Below the pieces are notes generated by a model. It did no database searches. It had not been told where the DNA came from and saw nothing but the letters and a program-made list of their open reading frames with translations. Position numbers and translations under genes: made by a program. 64,000 nucleotides of DNA from Diabrotica undecimpunctata (Eukaryota; Arthropoda; Insecta; Coleoptera; Chrysomelidae). Numbering within the stretch: the first letter of the stretch is position 1; every line of letters starts with the position of its first letter. Of this stretch, positions 1 through 14,639 are shown piece by piece. The stretch lies in NCBI RefSeq assembly GCF_040954645.1, contig NC_092807.1, positions 79,134,017-79,198,016 on the forward strand, read 5' to 3'.

Positions 1-1721
1 CCTTAAATAAAAAATTTGAGAAATCCAAACAAAGTTGAAACAAACGAATAGAATCCATACCTAATATCATCTTATGTGAAATAGAAGGAACTATTAACAC
101 TTTAAGTGATTGAGTTTCACTCAATAAAGTAACAGGTAACCAAACATATCCTAAAATAATCTGAATGTTTCCATCAGCAGTAGTGAGTTGACTTGAAACA
201 CCATAATTAAGTGCTAATTTGAGTTTTTTAAGTAAAAATAAAGAAGGAAAACCAACAATACTAACATTACTGCCAGTATCAAGTGCAGAGATTGTTTCAC
301 TACCCACAGAAATAGAAATATATGGTCTATTATCATTAGTATGAACATCTAATAATGAAGTAGAATTTAAATGTACCTTAAAATTTAAAGGACCACTAGA
401 AAGAACAGAAGTACTAGAAGAAGGTAACGTTTCAGATTGTACTAAAGAAAAAGTGCTTAAATTATCATTAGATATAAAAGAAGCAGTTTTAGGTATAAAT
501 TTCTTAGAAACATTCACTGACTTGGGTTGTTTGAATGTCTTCGAAAAGTTTTTCCTGGGATGTTCTTTCAAACCGTTTTTTGAACATCTGCTACATTCAT
601 TTGTGGTGATATTCTTAAACCCACAACCATGACAAAACTTTCTCTTGGGTTTATTACATACTTGAAAAGTATGGCCTGTCATGATGCAGTTCCAACATGT
701 AGCAGAAAAAGAAAGAGACTCAACAGAAAATTTACTGCGAGACGAAATAGTAAGAGCAGCTTCAAATCTCTTACAATACTTTGTAAGGTCTGCAACTGAT
801 TCCACATCCTGGAAAGCAAGAGCCTTGACATAATCATGAAGAAGACCATTAATGATTTAATCTACTTTTTCACACTCAGGAATAGATTTCGAAGACCGGA
901 GCATCAAAGACTCCATATAAGAAATATATGCAGGGACAGGTTGTTTAAAAGACTGTTTTGTAGAACGTATTTGTTCCCACAAATTCCTTTCATAATTGTA
1001 AGGTAAATAAGTTTTCTTTAAGGAAGCAACTAATTCAGACCAAGAATTAAAAGATTTTTTTGTAAAGTGATTATGCCACCAAGTAAAGCAGCACCTTCAA
1101 ATAGATCTCCTGCAGAGATGAATAAATCTTCATCAGTGCAGTTCCTAGAAAACTTTAAAGTTTCAATCTGTTCGAGAAATGGAATTAGAGGTTCTTTACC
1201 AGAAAATTTTTAATACCCCATTTATAAACAGGAACAGACTTAACAGGTGAGGCTGAAAATTGAGAATAATTAAGGCTTACTCTATCAGGAATAGAAGCAA
1301 CAGGCTGGTCTACCATATCAGGTTGATCTACAATGTCAGACAAAGTACCTTCTAATTTCAACAAATCATAGCGGATAGCTTTTTTCAATTTTTCTTCGTC
1401 TACAGAAATTGGCTGTAGACGGGAGATTCTACCAGACAAATGAGTTAAACGAGAACTGAAAGCTTTGAATCTACTATCAGATTTTGTATCTGAATAATCA
1501 GATATAAGACTTAATAGGTCAGAATAGGAAGCTAAAGCTGGTTGGTAATCAACATCAAAAGATAAATTAACAGAAACATCAGAAAAACTACGGTTACTGG
1601 CTTCCTGAGAAAGAAGTCCAGCAAGGATCTTTCGTTTTTCCTCTACTGTATTTGGGACAGAGACATTAATAATAAGAATTTCATATAATAATTCATCTGT
1701 CTTTAAATGTTTAGGTAGCAT
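1..1721 (-). pseudogene. gag-protease region of LTR retrotransposon C (partial, broken)
   Basis: The minus strand encodes the structural protein and protease of an LTR retrotransposon; reverse transcriptase would lie left of the window. The first open piece (1721-1185, 178 aa) starts MLPKHLKTDELLYE and resembles a gag N-terminal region. After interruptions (for example in-frame stops near 840-1100) the frame resumes with two zinc-binding motifs at about 690-580: CWNCIMTGHTFQVC, a CX2CX4HX4C knuckle, and then a C-rich CHGCGFKN segment. An aspartic protease motif, ALDTGSNVS, is read at about 285-265. The order gag, knuckle, protease is that of Ty3/gypsy or related elements. Superfamily is inferred from the tRNA-Lys-type primer site next door; without the RT it cannot be settled. 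It is broken, so inactive. Confidence 0.75.
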
Positions 1722-2058
1722 CTTGAAGAAATAATTTTAAAAAATTAAGAAAGTAATTAAAATACACTATCCACAAAAACTGGTTAAGTTAAAAAACAGA
1801 CCACTTACAACAGTATAAAAGTACCTACCATCAAAAAAACATATAAAAATATCTGGGTGCTGAAATATATAAAAATGGTAATACTTTTTAACCCAACATG
1901 TGAAAATATATAAAAATAGTCAAAAATATGGAAATATTAAAATTAACTGCAAATAATGATAATATGAACACACAAAAAAATAAATAAGAAAGTATTTATT
2001 AAAGTTTGTTATTTGCCACCAAAACAAAAACCCAGGGCACAATTCCCCGAATAAAACA

Positions 2059-2077
2059 AGTACGGTTGGGCGCCAAT
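2059..2077 (-). promoter_or_regulatory. primer binding site of element C
   Basis: On the minus strand the sequence TTGGCGCCCAACC follows the LTR end within two bases. TGGCGCCCAAC is the usual complement of the 3' end of a lysine tRNA, as used by gypsy elements. This fixes the orientation and the inner edge of the LTR. Confidence 0.75.
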
Positions 2078-2078
2078 G

Positions 2079-4410
<2,332 letters not shown>

Positions 4411-4468
<58 letters not shown>
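4411..4468. repeat. (TA)n microsatellite
   Basis: 58 bp of TA between two solo LTRs; it looks like the remnant of a single longer tract split by insertion. Confidence 0.97.
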
Positions 4469-4470
<2 letters not shown>

Positions 4471-5871
4471 ATACGATTAGGGTTTATAGAAAATAATTTA
4501 TAAGTTATATACTACATAATATTAGATATTTGGTTGTTTTAAATAAGTTATATACTAGAGAATTTAATAAAAATTATTTATGTGAGGGCATTTTAAGAAA
4601 TTAGCATATAATAATTGTAAAAAGTTGTATTTTAATGTTGTAAATATGTTTAAGTGAGCCATGTGACTAGGCAACCAACTATACAGTGAGTGATAGACAG
4701 ATATAATTACTCTCCAAGTGACATTTTAGGAAATAATTGGGAATATAAAGTGGGGTTATAATAATATATTGTTTGAAATGTGTATTTTATTAAATTAGAA
4801 TGTTAAGTTACTAATTTAATTATATATTCTGATCTGAAAAGCCTAAATGTAAACAAAATTATTAATAGAAAAGAATGGAATTCTCTGGATCTCCAGAGAT
4901 GTTTGCGAAATGGTTTGTTCCAGAAAATTCAGACAAGTATTTAATAGAACTAAATAGAACATGATTTCTTACCAGATGGTTCTGGAATATCCAAAAAAGA
5001 TATAAATACCCGTGATTTGGATTCAAGATGGAAGTTTTTAGTCAGAAGTCAAGCAGTTTATTGTGAAAGTTAGTAAATTAATTAGTGAAGTCAATTGTTC
5101 ACAGTTTTAGTAAATCAGTCAAGCAGTTTAATAAGAAATATGAAAGTTAGTTGGAGATAGTCCAATTGTTTAATATAGTGAGTTAAATGAAGATTAAAAA
5201 TTATGCATATATTTAATGCACATTTATAATTATACACAAATAATTATTGAAGATTATAAAAGTATATTAGAAGAATATTGGATGGACATTGGAAGGAATT
5301 AAAATTATATTATGATTGGAGATTAGTATAAATCAACTTATAATAATTGGATATTGGTATATTGAAAAGAAGAATAAATATAAATGGTGTTTGCTGGTGG
5401 TGTATAAATGCTGGTGAAGAAAACTATATCTTAAATTGGTAGAAGCTGATAATTGGAAAAAGTAATTTCACAAAAACAAGGATAACCGAAGTACGAAGAC
5501 ATTCAGTGGTGATTAGAATCTATATAGTGGAAAACAGTTCATTTAGGCATTCAGTGAAAGAAAGGTACAAAATTTTGTTAATATAATTTAGTTAGTGTCA
5601 TAACAATTTCAATTTTGAAGATAGTTTTGTTTAAATTTTAGATTGTCTATAGAATTTAATTAGTTTTATAAGAATATCAATTTAAAGATAGTTTATTTTA
5701 AATTTACATTGGCTAGGTTAGATATATATATGTGTGTTTCATAATAGTTATAATAAAGATAATTTAAAAAAGTACTTACAAGCTAATTCTTTGAGAACCG
5801 CGAAAAAAACCCTATATATTATATTATTAAAAATACTCATTGCTCATCATTCAAACAAAAAAACACATCAT

Positions 5872-5875
<4 letters not shown>
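4469..5875 (+). mobile_element. second solo LTR, gypsy family A
   Basis: A 1407-bp block from TGATACGATTAGGG to CATCATAACA, same orientation as the neighbouring solo LTR and clearly related to it and to the LTRs of the 21.4-kb element. Flanked by (TA)n on both sides. Contains the conserved GAGAACCGCGA segment near its end. Confidence 0.87.

Positions 5876-5943
<68 letters not shown>
5876..5943. repeat. (TA)n microsatellite
   Basis: TA tract joining the solo LTR to the left end of transposon S1. The same kind of tract resumes at 9524 on the other side of S1. Confidence 0.97.
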
Positions 5944-5945
<2 letters not shown>

Positions 5946-8900
5946 CTCATTGAATGCAGAACTATCCTAAGTCCATTTTTGTCGAAAATTGACTTTCAAC
6001 GCTATCATCTTTAATTCGGACTGCCGAATATGAGCGCAGAACTAGCCTATCGCCCTTCCACTCGATCCACACCTAATGAGAATTTTCTATACTATCCTAA
6101 TATGTACATCGTATTAACTCTCAGTGCAGAAGTAACTTTTAGAGGTGATCTATACTAAGTCCGTATTTAGTTTGGACATAGACTAGTTCTGCTTTCAATT
6201 TTCGAAGTATAGTCCTATAAGTATTAATTAATTGCGGACATGGGTTAGTTCTGCTTTGTATCGAAATAAAAAAACGATATTATTATTTAAATTATATGTT
6301 TACAATGACTTCCAGAACTCAAAAGATAATGTCTGTCAACAAAAAAATTGAAGATACTCTAAAGACAGGTAAGAGGAAAAATTAGATTTCAAAACGTAAT
6401 TATAATTCATATATTTTTTATTGTAGACATCCAAAATCTAGATAAAAGAAGTGCAGCTGAAAGAACTAAGTCACAACCGTTTCCTTCTTTGATAGTTAAT
6501 AAGAAAAATGAGAAAATTTCTAGAACAGGTAAAGCACATAAAACTCTATTTAATTCAGTCACCCTTCTAATTTGTCGATTTTACTTTAGAATTTCCCTAT
6601 GAAAAAATAAATAGAAGTGGCACTCAGCTGATGAATAAAAATGCGTTGCTGCAAGCTCCACCTCTTTTGGCCACACACATAATTTCAGATGAAAACACAG
6701 AATTAGGTAATATTCAGAAAATTTCATTTTTGGTAAAATCTACGTACTATATACTAATATTTTGTAGGTGTCCAAAACAAAAAAGTGTCTTCAGATAAAG
6801 ATGTAGCTCGATTAATGCAAGAAAGTGTTATTTTAAGTCCTCCTTCTTTCTTAGTTCCTTGGGAAACATCAACATATTTTTTTCATATTAATCCTGTTAC
6901 ACAAATATACCCATCTGGTAATATACTGGATAATATTCTTAATTCAAATATAAAAGATAGCTCAAATTTCCGATCAATTCGAAGTAGCCATATGGCCCTA
7001 AATGAACGCAATATTTTAGAGGACGATTTACTCCTGTCTGAATCTGAAGAAGATCCATTTGCTTCTGATGATGATAGTAATGATCCTGATTAGAAGCCAG
7101 TAAAAGAAAACTACTCATTTCAAAATCAAGATCTAGTAGATAAAGAAAGTTTATTAGATGGTGATAGTCAAGGTACCTCGGTGACATCTAAGCAGTTAAA
7201 CACACGCAAAAGACAAAGAAACCCAAGTCAATGGAGAAGAAATAAAATTAAGGCATCCCGTAATCGTGGTGAACAATATGCCGATTGGAAAGGAAATGTC
7301 CATGCAAAGAAATAGCAGAAAAATGCTTGCACTAATTGTAGAAATAAATGCAGCGAAAAGATTTCAGAAGAAGAAAGAAGGCAGATTTTTGAAAGTTATT
7401 GGCAACTAGGAGACATTAACAGACAACGTGACTTCATTGCAAACAATGTAGATTTGACAGAGAAGGTCAGAACACGCTTGAGAGAAATTAATGAAAAAAA
7501 GGAGAGCGATGAGGAAAACAATATTGAAAATGAAGGCAACACAGACAAAAGTAAAGGAAGGAAACGGGTATTTTCTTACAAATACATGTTTTATAATCGT
7601 GGACAGAAAACTGTTGTGTGTAAAACCTTTTTTTTAAATACATTAGGAATAAGTGCCCAAGTTGTTAAAACAGTTATAAAAAAAATGGGAACTACGGATA
7701 CAGTTTCAGAAGATCGTCGAGGTAAAGTATGTAAAAACTCTAAACTAGATGATTCTGTCAAGCAGTCAATAAGAGACCACATTAATCTATTTGAAACTGT
7801 CGAAAGCCACTACTATCGGAAAAATACATCTAAACGTTTTTTGCCTTCGACACTTAACATAGCCAAGATGTATGGTCTCTATCTTGAATATTGTGAAGAA
7901 AAGAATATTAAACCTGCGACTGAAAGTATGTACAGAATAATATTTAACACTGAATACAATTTATCGTTTTTCATCCCTAAAAATGATATGTGTGATATAT
8001 GTAACAAATATACAGAAAGCACAATGGAAGAGAAAAATAAAATGGAAGAAGAATACCGTCACATATTAGAAACAAGGAGGTTGCACGACAATTAAAAAAT
8101 GCGGATAAAGAAGGAGCTAAGCTAAATAGTGAATTATGTGCAGCAGTTTTCGATTTGGAACAAATCCTACCTGTACCAAAATGCAATATTGGCCTTACTT
8201 ATTACAAACTGAAATTGTCGACGTATAATTTTACGGTATTTAATATGGCTAACGGCGAAGGCTACTGCTACATGTGGTATGAGTCCATCGGAAAAAGGGG
8301 ATGCTCGGAGATAGGTAGTTGTTTAATCAATTTCATTAACCATAAAGTAGACCGCGGGACAAAGCAATTTTCCTTCTACTCAGATAATTGCGCTGGCCAA
8401 AATAGAAACAAATTCCTCTTCATTATGTACAGTTTCTTGGCACAAAAGCTTAATATTGTCATTAGACATACTTTCTTGGAGAAAGGACACAAGCAAACCG
8501 AAGGGGACTCGATGCACAGTGTAATAGAGAGAGCATCTAAGCATATTCCCATATTTTCCCCTGATCAGTGGTATACATTAGTGCAAAAGGCCAAGAAAAA
8601 CAATCCTTATCATGTGATCGAAATGGACAAAGAAAAATTTCTGGATCTGAAAGCTCTTACTCAAGAAATCACTTTGAATTGGGATCGTGACGTAAATAAC
8701 GAAAAAGTACATTTGAATAAGATACGCATTATAGAGGCAAATAGCAAATTTCCGAACAAAATTCTTTTCAAACATGATTATCATGAGCAATATAAAATTA
8801 TTGATTTATTACAAAAAGGTAGAAAGTCAATTAATGTCGATATAAATAATGTTGAGCTGAAACAGTTATATAAAGATTTTCTTCCATTGACTAAGAAAAA

Positions 8901-9521
8901 ACATGAACATCTACAATTTTTAAGTAACAAGAAAGTGATACCCGTCCAGTACCATCATTTTTATGCTGATTTACCTTATTCAGTTTTACGTACAGATGAT
9001 TCCGAGTAATAATTGCCCTTATGCCTCAGGAATCCATACTTATTTCTTTTTGAATACTTACCTAGTATTAAGATTTTTGTACCTTATTTAAAAAAAAATT
9101 ACTTTTGCAATTAACAGTTAGTGTTATATTATATCTATTTTAGTTACCTAAAATTTTTTGTTTGTTTGTTTCAATAATAAATTTGTTTATTTCGTTTCTG
9201 GTTTTTAATTTCCTTTCTTAAGCTCACTATATACAAATCAGAAGTAGCCTAAGTCCATTATGTTCCGGCTCGATTTAAACACATTTAAACATATGTGGAC
9301 ATAGCATATTACCTATAACGAGCAAGATATCCTAAGTCCATAAATTTGTGTTTAACTGATTTTGTCGTAAAAAACATAAGCGTTATCGAAAATAGGCTGA
9401 AAAAGTTACATGATAATCAATTTTTTTTTTCAAAATTTTTGTTTAGTTTTACATTAAATAGAAAAATGCTCTCCTGTAAAATTTGTATTTTGTGACTTAG
9501 GATAGTTCTACATTCGATAAG

Positions 9522-9523
<2 letters not shown>
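5944..9523 (+). mobile_element. DDE transposon S1, full length, inactive
   Basis: A 3580-bp unit lying inside a TA tract. The ends are inverted repeats: the left end reads CGCTCATTGAATGCAGAACT and the right end, reversed, reads CGCTTATCGAATGTAGAACT, both followed by ATCCTAAGTC. Variants of AGAACTATCCTAAGTCC recur inside both ends (about 6030, 6150, 6190, 6245, 9240, 9330), a usual sign of transposase-binding sites. Because the target is TATATA the duplication cannot be measured, but four bases would fit. It holds one gene, described separately. A superfamily with four-base target duplications, such as Sola, is a possible home; this is an inference. Confidence 0.85.
6305..9009 (+). pseudogene. 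transposase gene of S1, multi-exon, broken
   Basis: ATG at 6305. Three small introns with GT...AG borders are visible: 6369-6426, 6529-6589 and 6707-6767; all are phase 1 and the exon frame is open across them. The fourth exon runs from 6768 with stops at 7091-7093 and 7313-7315, then stays open from 7454 to 8095. A one-base frameshift near 8080 moves the frame, which is open again to 9009. Motifs: cysteine pairs CTNCRNKC (about 7330) and CDICNKY (about 7990), then YSDNCAGQNRN (about 8380) and GHKQTEGDSMHSVIE (about 8485), which carry acidic residues placed as in RNase H-fold DDE transposases. The same motif order occurs in transposon S2 at 28.9-36.9 kb. A DUF7869-like transposase is the best guess. 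Confidence 0.8.

Positions 9524-9609
<86 letters not shown>
9524..9609. repeat. (TA)n microsatellite
   Basis: Continuation of the TA tract to the right of transposon S1. Confidence 0.97.
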
Positions 9610-9613
<4 letters not shown>

Positions 9614-10800
9614 GTGTAGTTGACCGCTGGGGTGAATTTTGACTGAAAAGTTCGAAAATATTTCCAACATACGTATTTTTTTTTATTAATATTAGTAAAG
9701 TTAATGCTGATTATGTTGTAACGATAATATTTTGCTTACCATAGGGTAAGAAAATAGGGGTTCTTATAAAATTGGGGACAGAAACTAATGGGGGTCAAGA
9801 TAGGGCAAGCAAAATAAACGCTACTATGCGAACGGGCACTCAGGGGTTAGTTGGAGAGCTGGGGTCGTGGATAAGTAAAAGACAGGGTGTCGGAATGGGG
9901 TAACTACCCGAATATGAAACAAAGGGATACTTACATAAATCTCCTGGACAAATGGACAAATAAAGACAAGAAGAAATACCTGTAGCTATTTTTATTTGGA
10001 CGCCGCTTCGAAGAAAACTTCCTGCTGGAAGAAAGAAAATTTCTTTTTCCCTAAAATAAAGAAACACAAACAGGGGTTAGGAGATTTTTCTAAACTAAAA
10101 TAAACAAAATGGTTGGAGAAACAAATCAAACGTTTATTTTTGTCTCAAACAAACAGTTATCAAACATACAGATTGCACAAAAATTATTAAAAGGTGCAAA
10201 ATACAAAATTACAAAAAAAACTTACATGTGTTGCTTGTTTACAAAGAGAGATTGCTACAAAATTCTTCGAAATGGTTCCCAGGTTATCTTATTAATATGG
10301 CTAAATTAAAAATGAAGGATATCCTTGTTCATAAAAATATTATAAGATTTAACTTTTTCTATAAAACATCTTTCTATACAAGCAAATTAAAAATTGTCAC
10401 AACAAAAACAAATTAGAGTTAGCTGTCATATGTCAACACTCAATTCGGATAACAAAGAAACAAAAGATTGACAGCAACCACGCCTAGTTTACAATATAAT
10501 TCTAATTATTACCAATTATTCTTAAATTTAAATGAAAGCAATTATTACTTTTAGCAAAAAAAGTCTGTCTAATTTGGAAAAATTTAATATATTGAATGTT
10601 ACCTTATTTTCACTTATTTCACTTAACTTTGAACAACTTGCTATCTATCTCTGGGGTTAGAACTAAACAGGCAAATTCTCCACTATAACACAGGAAACCA
10701 TTTCCACAATTCAGGAACGACGATCCAATGGGGCTGTATCAAACAAACAAACAACAACAAAGCCGGTGGGACATCCTAAACAATCACCTTCCTAAAATAT
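9610..10800. repeat. dispersed repeat, copy 1 (LTR-like)
   Basis: From about 9775 the sequence ATTGGGGACAGAAA..., GGGCAAGCAAAATAAA, GGCACTCAGG and GGAGAGCTGGG matches a block at 51315-52590 in the same order and spacing. The second copy is inserted in the RNase H coding region of a gypsy relic, so this is a mobile sequence of about 1.0-1.25 kb. I see no open frame that both copies share, so it is probably a solo LTR or a non-autonomous element. The 160 bp before it (9610-9774) match nothing else in the window. Confidence 0.55.
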
Positions 10801-13000
10801 CAAATTGTAAATAATAATAAATGTACAGTATCCTTTAACAACCATAATTAATAATAACGATGAGATAATAATTATATGCCATTATAAAGATATTGCTATA
10901 GCAATTATTACGACACTATTGCGGTTTTACTATTTTGAAATAAGTTTTATGTACTTACATTATGTTATTTTACTTTAAATCTAACAATAATCATATCTTT
11001 ATACTTTGTATCCACATTTAAAGTTCTGTATTAAAAGTAAGTAAATTTATTCCTAAAAGTAGTTGTTGCTTTACCATAAACACCAATTTCCTTAACAGAA
11101 ATTATTGGTCATAACGTAGTTATTAGGTTAGATTTTTTTTACTGATGGCGTACAACAAATGAGATAAGGAACTCTTGCCTTATTATTATTGAACAAACGA
11201 CGATATTTTTTCAATATTTCAGAATCAATAATTAGTGTACCATAATATTTTGATTTGAAATATTGTTCTAGAACGTTTATTAAAGATCCGATAGGGAATA
11301 AATCGCAAGTTAAAGATAAAATAAATTCTAATTTATGATAATAAAGTTCTTCTTCTTGTTCGCCTTTTTTGGATTTCGATTGCATAATAATTTACCCAGT
11401 ACATGTAAGGTTATACTCGTCTTGCTCTAGGCAATGCATAACCAGCGATAAATTTCTGTTTACTACTAATTGACAGCTGGATGATACGATAATTTGACAG
11501 GGTTTATTGACTACGTGGCCTAACTGACCAGTGAGAAGGTCTCGTCGTCGGTAAACCCGGCCTATTAGAAGAAGATACAAGGACTGGTTTGCGTCAGTTT
11601 TCACTGTCGCACTGGGGGCGACGCACCTGCACAGCAGCAGTCAGTCTATATGTGTTATATGTCTATGGTTCAGTTACCTTCCTAGGCTGTGAGGCCAGCT
11701 CATAGCCTAAGATGGGAACAAATATATTTAGGAAAACTTAGTTTTTTTCTTTAAAAATTTTGTTTAATGATTTTAGTCATTTTCAAAATTTGTTAAATAT
11801 AGTATAAAATTTATTCATCATTTGCATTTTCATTATTATCTTGTATTTATGTTAAATAGTTCATTTTAATTATCAATATATTCTAAATAATAGTATGCAT
11901 ATAAGTCTATGAGCAGAGTAATAAATGTTTATGTATGAATATTACCCAATAATAAAGTTTCACTTCAAAAAATATATTTAGAGTACAGAGAATTCTTGTG
12001 ATGTTAAACATTTTTATAGATTTTTTTTTGAAAATAGCTTAAAATAATTTATATTTTGCGAATTTCCCAAAAAAATTCCCAAAAGCGCGTGGCTATTAAC
12101 CCGACCGGAACCAAAGAAATACGGATTCTAAATAGTAATAATAATATGACAATATTCAGCACAGTTATTTGTTAATAGGTATAGTACAACTCAATTAAGC
12201 AGTAGCTTAATTTTCAACCTTATATTAATATTCATTTTTCTTAATATACTGCTAGATGTATACATTTGTTAATTCCTCATCATCCAGTTAATTTAACCTG
12301 AGACTATCATCAATGTAAATTCAAATTACTACCACCTACACTTTCCTCATTAAACATGTTCGAAAAATCTAGCATAAATTAGTGCACATTGTCACCTGCA
12401 CGACAGTATTGTTTCGTCTCATTATAATTTACTTCATATTATTTGTCTATTTTACTTTATTATTTTAGATTGATATCGTTAATTCTTAAAGTTTGGGTAA
12501 ATTAGTTATAAGAAATCTATTAAAAGATTAAAATGTTTATTAGTTTTACATATTTCTGGGGAAAATTTGTAGTTAACAATCCGTGTCTTTAGAAATTAGG
12601 TAATTTTTAACATTTACAGTTAGTCGAATCGAGCGGTTTATTGTTTTCGTGCCCGCTACGTATTTATGCATTTCTGAGAAGGACAATACGTGCTTTCCCA
12701 AGATAAAATTTTATAGTTTTTAGTAACAACCTCCCCTCCACTAGGGCTTCTGTTAGACGTTTTGTAATGTATTTTTAGCAGTATCATTCGAAACTCAGTT
12801 CTGTACACACGTTTAAAATTGTCGTCGTATGTTATTTGAATTTGATAAAATAGTATTTTATAGCAACTATATCTCACGGTAAACTAATCGTGAGCCGAAC
12901 AAGTATTTTCAATAAATTTCACTTTTTGCTGTGGTGGATAGGTACCATTTTTAAATTTAATTTTCTGCAAAAAATAATTTGCAAAATATTAATATACAAT
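10800..13000. other. AT-rich noncoding DNA
   Basis: No gene can be supported. One minus-strand frame of 85 aa (11385-11128, starting MQSKSKKGEQEEELYYHK) has ordinary amino-acid composition and could be an exon or a relic, but nothing identifies it. The rest is AT-rich, with a GC-richer patch near 11580-11720. Confidence 0.5.
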
Positions 13001-13019
13001 TAATTCGCATTGTTCTTCT

Positions 13020-14330
13020 TCTTTTTTCACTATTCACACCCCTTTTTTATTGCACTAATTTCTGCATTACGTATATTTAATTCAGATGGTAGTTCTAAAG
13101 AATAGTAGTTCAGTAGTTTGAATTTGTTATGTATACTCCATACCCCACATGTTTATATTGATTTTTAGATGCACCAGTAAACACAAATTGGTATTTGTTT
13201 ATTAAATGATTTGTGTCTGCTTTGAAAATAATATTATTACTTATGTTATTTCTAGAAATATTTAAATTGATTAGTGGAATTGGTGGATATTGTATCTCAT
13301 ATTCAAAATCATAGCAGGGTAATTTATTATATCTGCGAATTAAGTCTCTATATGATATAATATATAAGGCTTAATTTAAGTATGATTTTTCTTTGTTTCT
13401 CCCACATACTGATTTATTTGTACTAATATCTATTCTAATAATTTGATTATTGGTTGATTAATATACTAACAGTATTTTTTACTAATAAATTTTTAGCTAA
13501 CCATTAATGTTTGTATTCTAATGACATTTCACTTGTTTCTGCTAATAGTTGATTGGCAGGAGTTGATTTCATACATCCGAGGACCACTCTCAACGCTTAA
13601 AATTGTATTTTATCTAATTTATTGTTTATTTGTTGATTTTTCTGTCGAATTATTGTACTTCCAAAGTCTAAATAAGATCAGACTAACCCATAGTATGCCA
13701 GAAGAAGTGTTGTTAGGTCTGCCCCCACCAAACTCTGCTGAATTACCTCATTATACTCATACTTTTCAGAGCTTTGCTTGTTATGTTTTCTATATGATTC
13801 TTCCAATTAAGCTTTTCGGGAAGACCACACCCAGGTTTTTGACTTTATTTTTATATCGTATCCGTTGTTGATTTATGTTTGCTGGCAGATTCGTGATATA
13901 TTTGTTTCTTGAAAAGCAAATTGCCTTACTCTTACTAATATTTGAAAATTGTGCACCATTCATTAATATCTAATAACACTTAATTAGTTGCCATATTATC
14001 GAAGGAAGGATTTTGGGTTTTTTACAATATAACAAGGTCATCTGCATATGACAGCAGTATGACGCTATCTGGGATAATATTATAAATGAATTGCATATAC
14101 AGTTTAAATAGTAGAGGACTTAAAGGTGATCCTTGAGGTAGTCCTTGAAATGTCTTAGCTGGTACTATCAAGTTTTCTTAGTCATCTTTGATGAAGATTG
14201 TTATATTGTTTATCAACTGGAATGTTGAATTCTTAAATGATCTTATATAAAGAAAAATGTTGATGAAACATGATCATATGCAGCCTTAATATCAAACAAA
14301 ATTGCTAATGTAATAATATTTATTACCGAC
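13020..14330 (-). pseudogene. reverse transcriptase relic, I-type non-LTR element, copy 1
   Basis: Read on the minus strand, 14160-14030 gives LPQGSPLSPLLF followed by SYADDLVIL, the two best-conserved RT motifs of non-LTR elements. Downstream (13700-13540) there are segments resembling the adjacent copy 2, with matching wording around CATACA...GGACCACTCTCAACGCTTAA versus the corresponding stretch at 15838-15870. Many stops and shifts. No endonuclease or 3' tail is recognisable. Confidence 0.65.
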
Positions 14331-14639
14331 TGTTGTACATCTTTATTATTATTACTTCTTCTTCTTCTTTCGTTTTATGGCCTCCACCTCTTAGGTACGT
14401 GGCTAGCTCATGTATATATTTTCATTTCAATTATAGAAGGGAATTCTCCTTACAGAGATTCTGGAAATAGGCATATTCCCTTCAACTATTTTGGACAATT
14501 TACAGTGGATATTCTAAAATAATTCTATATGTCATTAATGACATAGATTTTTCTTGTTCCATCTATTAAGCTATGCAAGGTATATCTGGAATTTGGCATC
14601 GTGGACAGGACATCAGTGGTTAAAGGATAGGTTAGGTTG

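Noticed and set aside
5734..5970. Open frames rich in YIYIYI across TA tracts (also at 18168, 20983, 37301, 37409, 39866, 39953)
   Set aside because: Any (TA)n tract is open in the frames that read Tyr-Ile; there is no other coding evidence.
13521..13871. 116-codon plus-strand frame
   Set aside because: It is antisense to an RT relic that shows real motifs.
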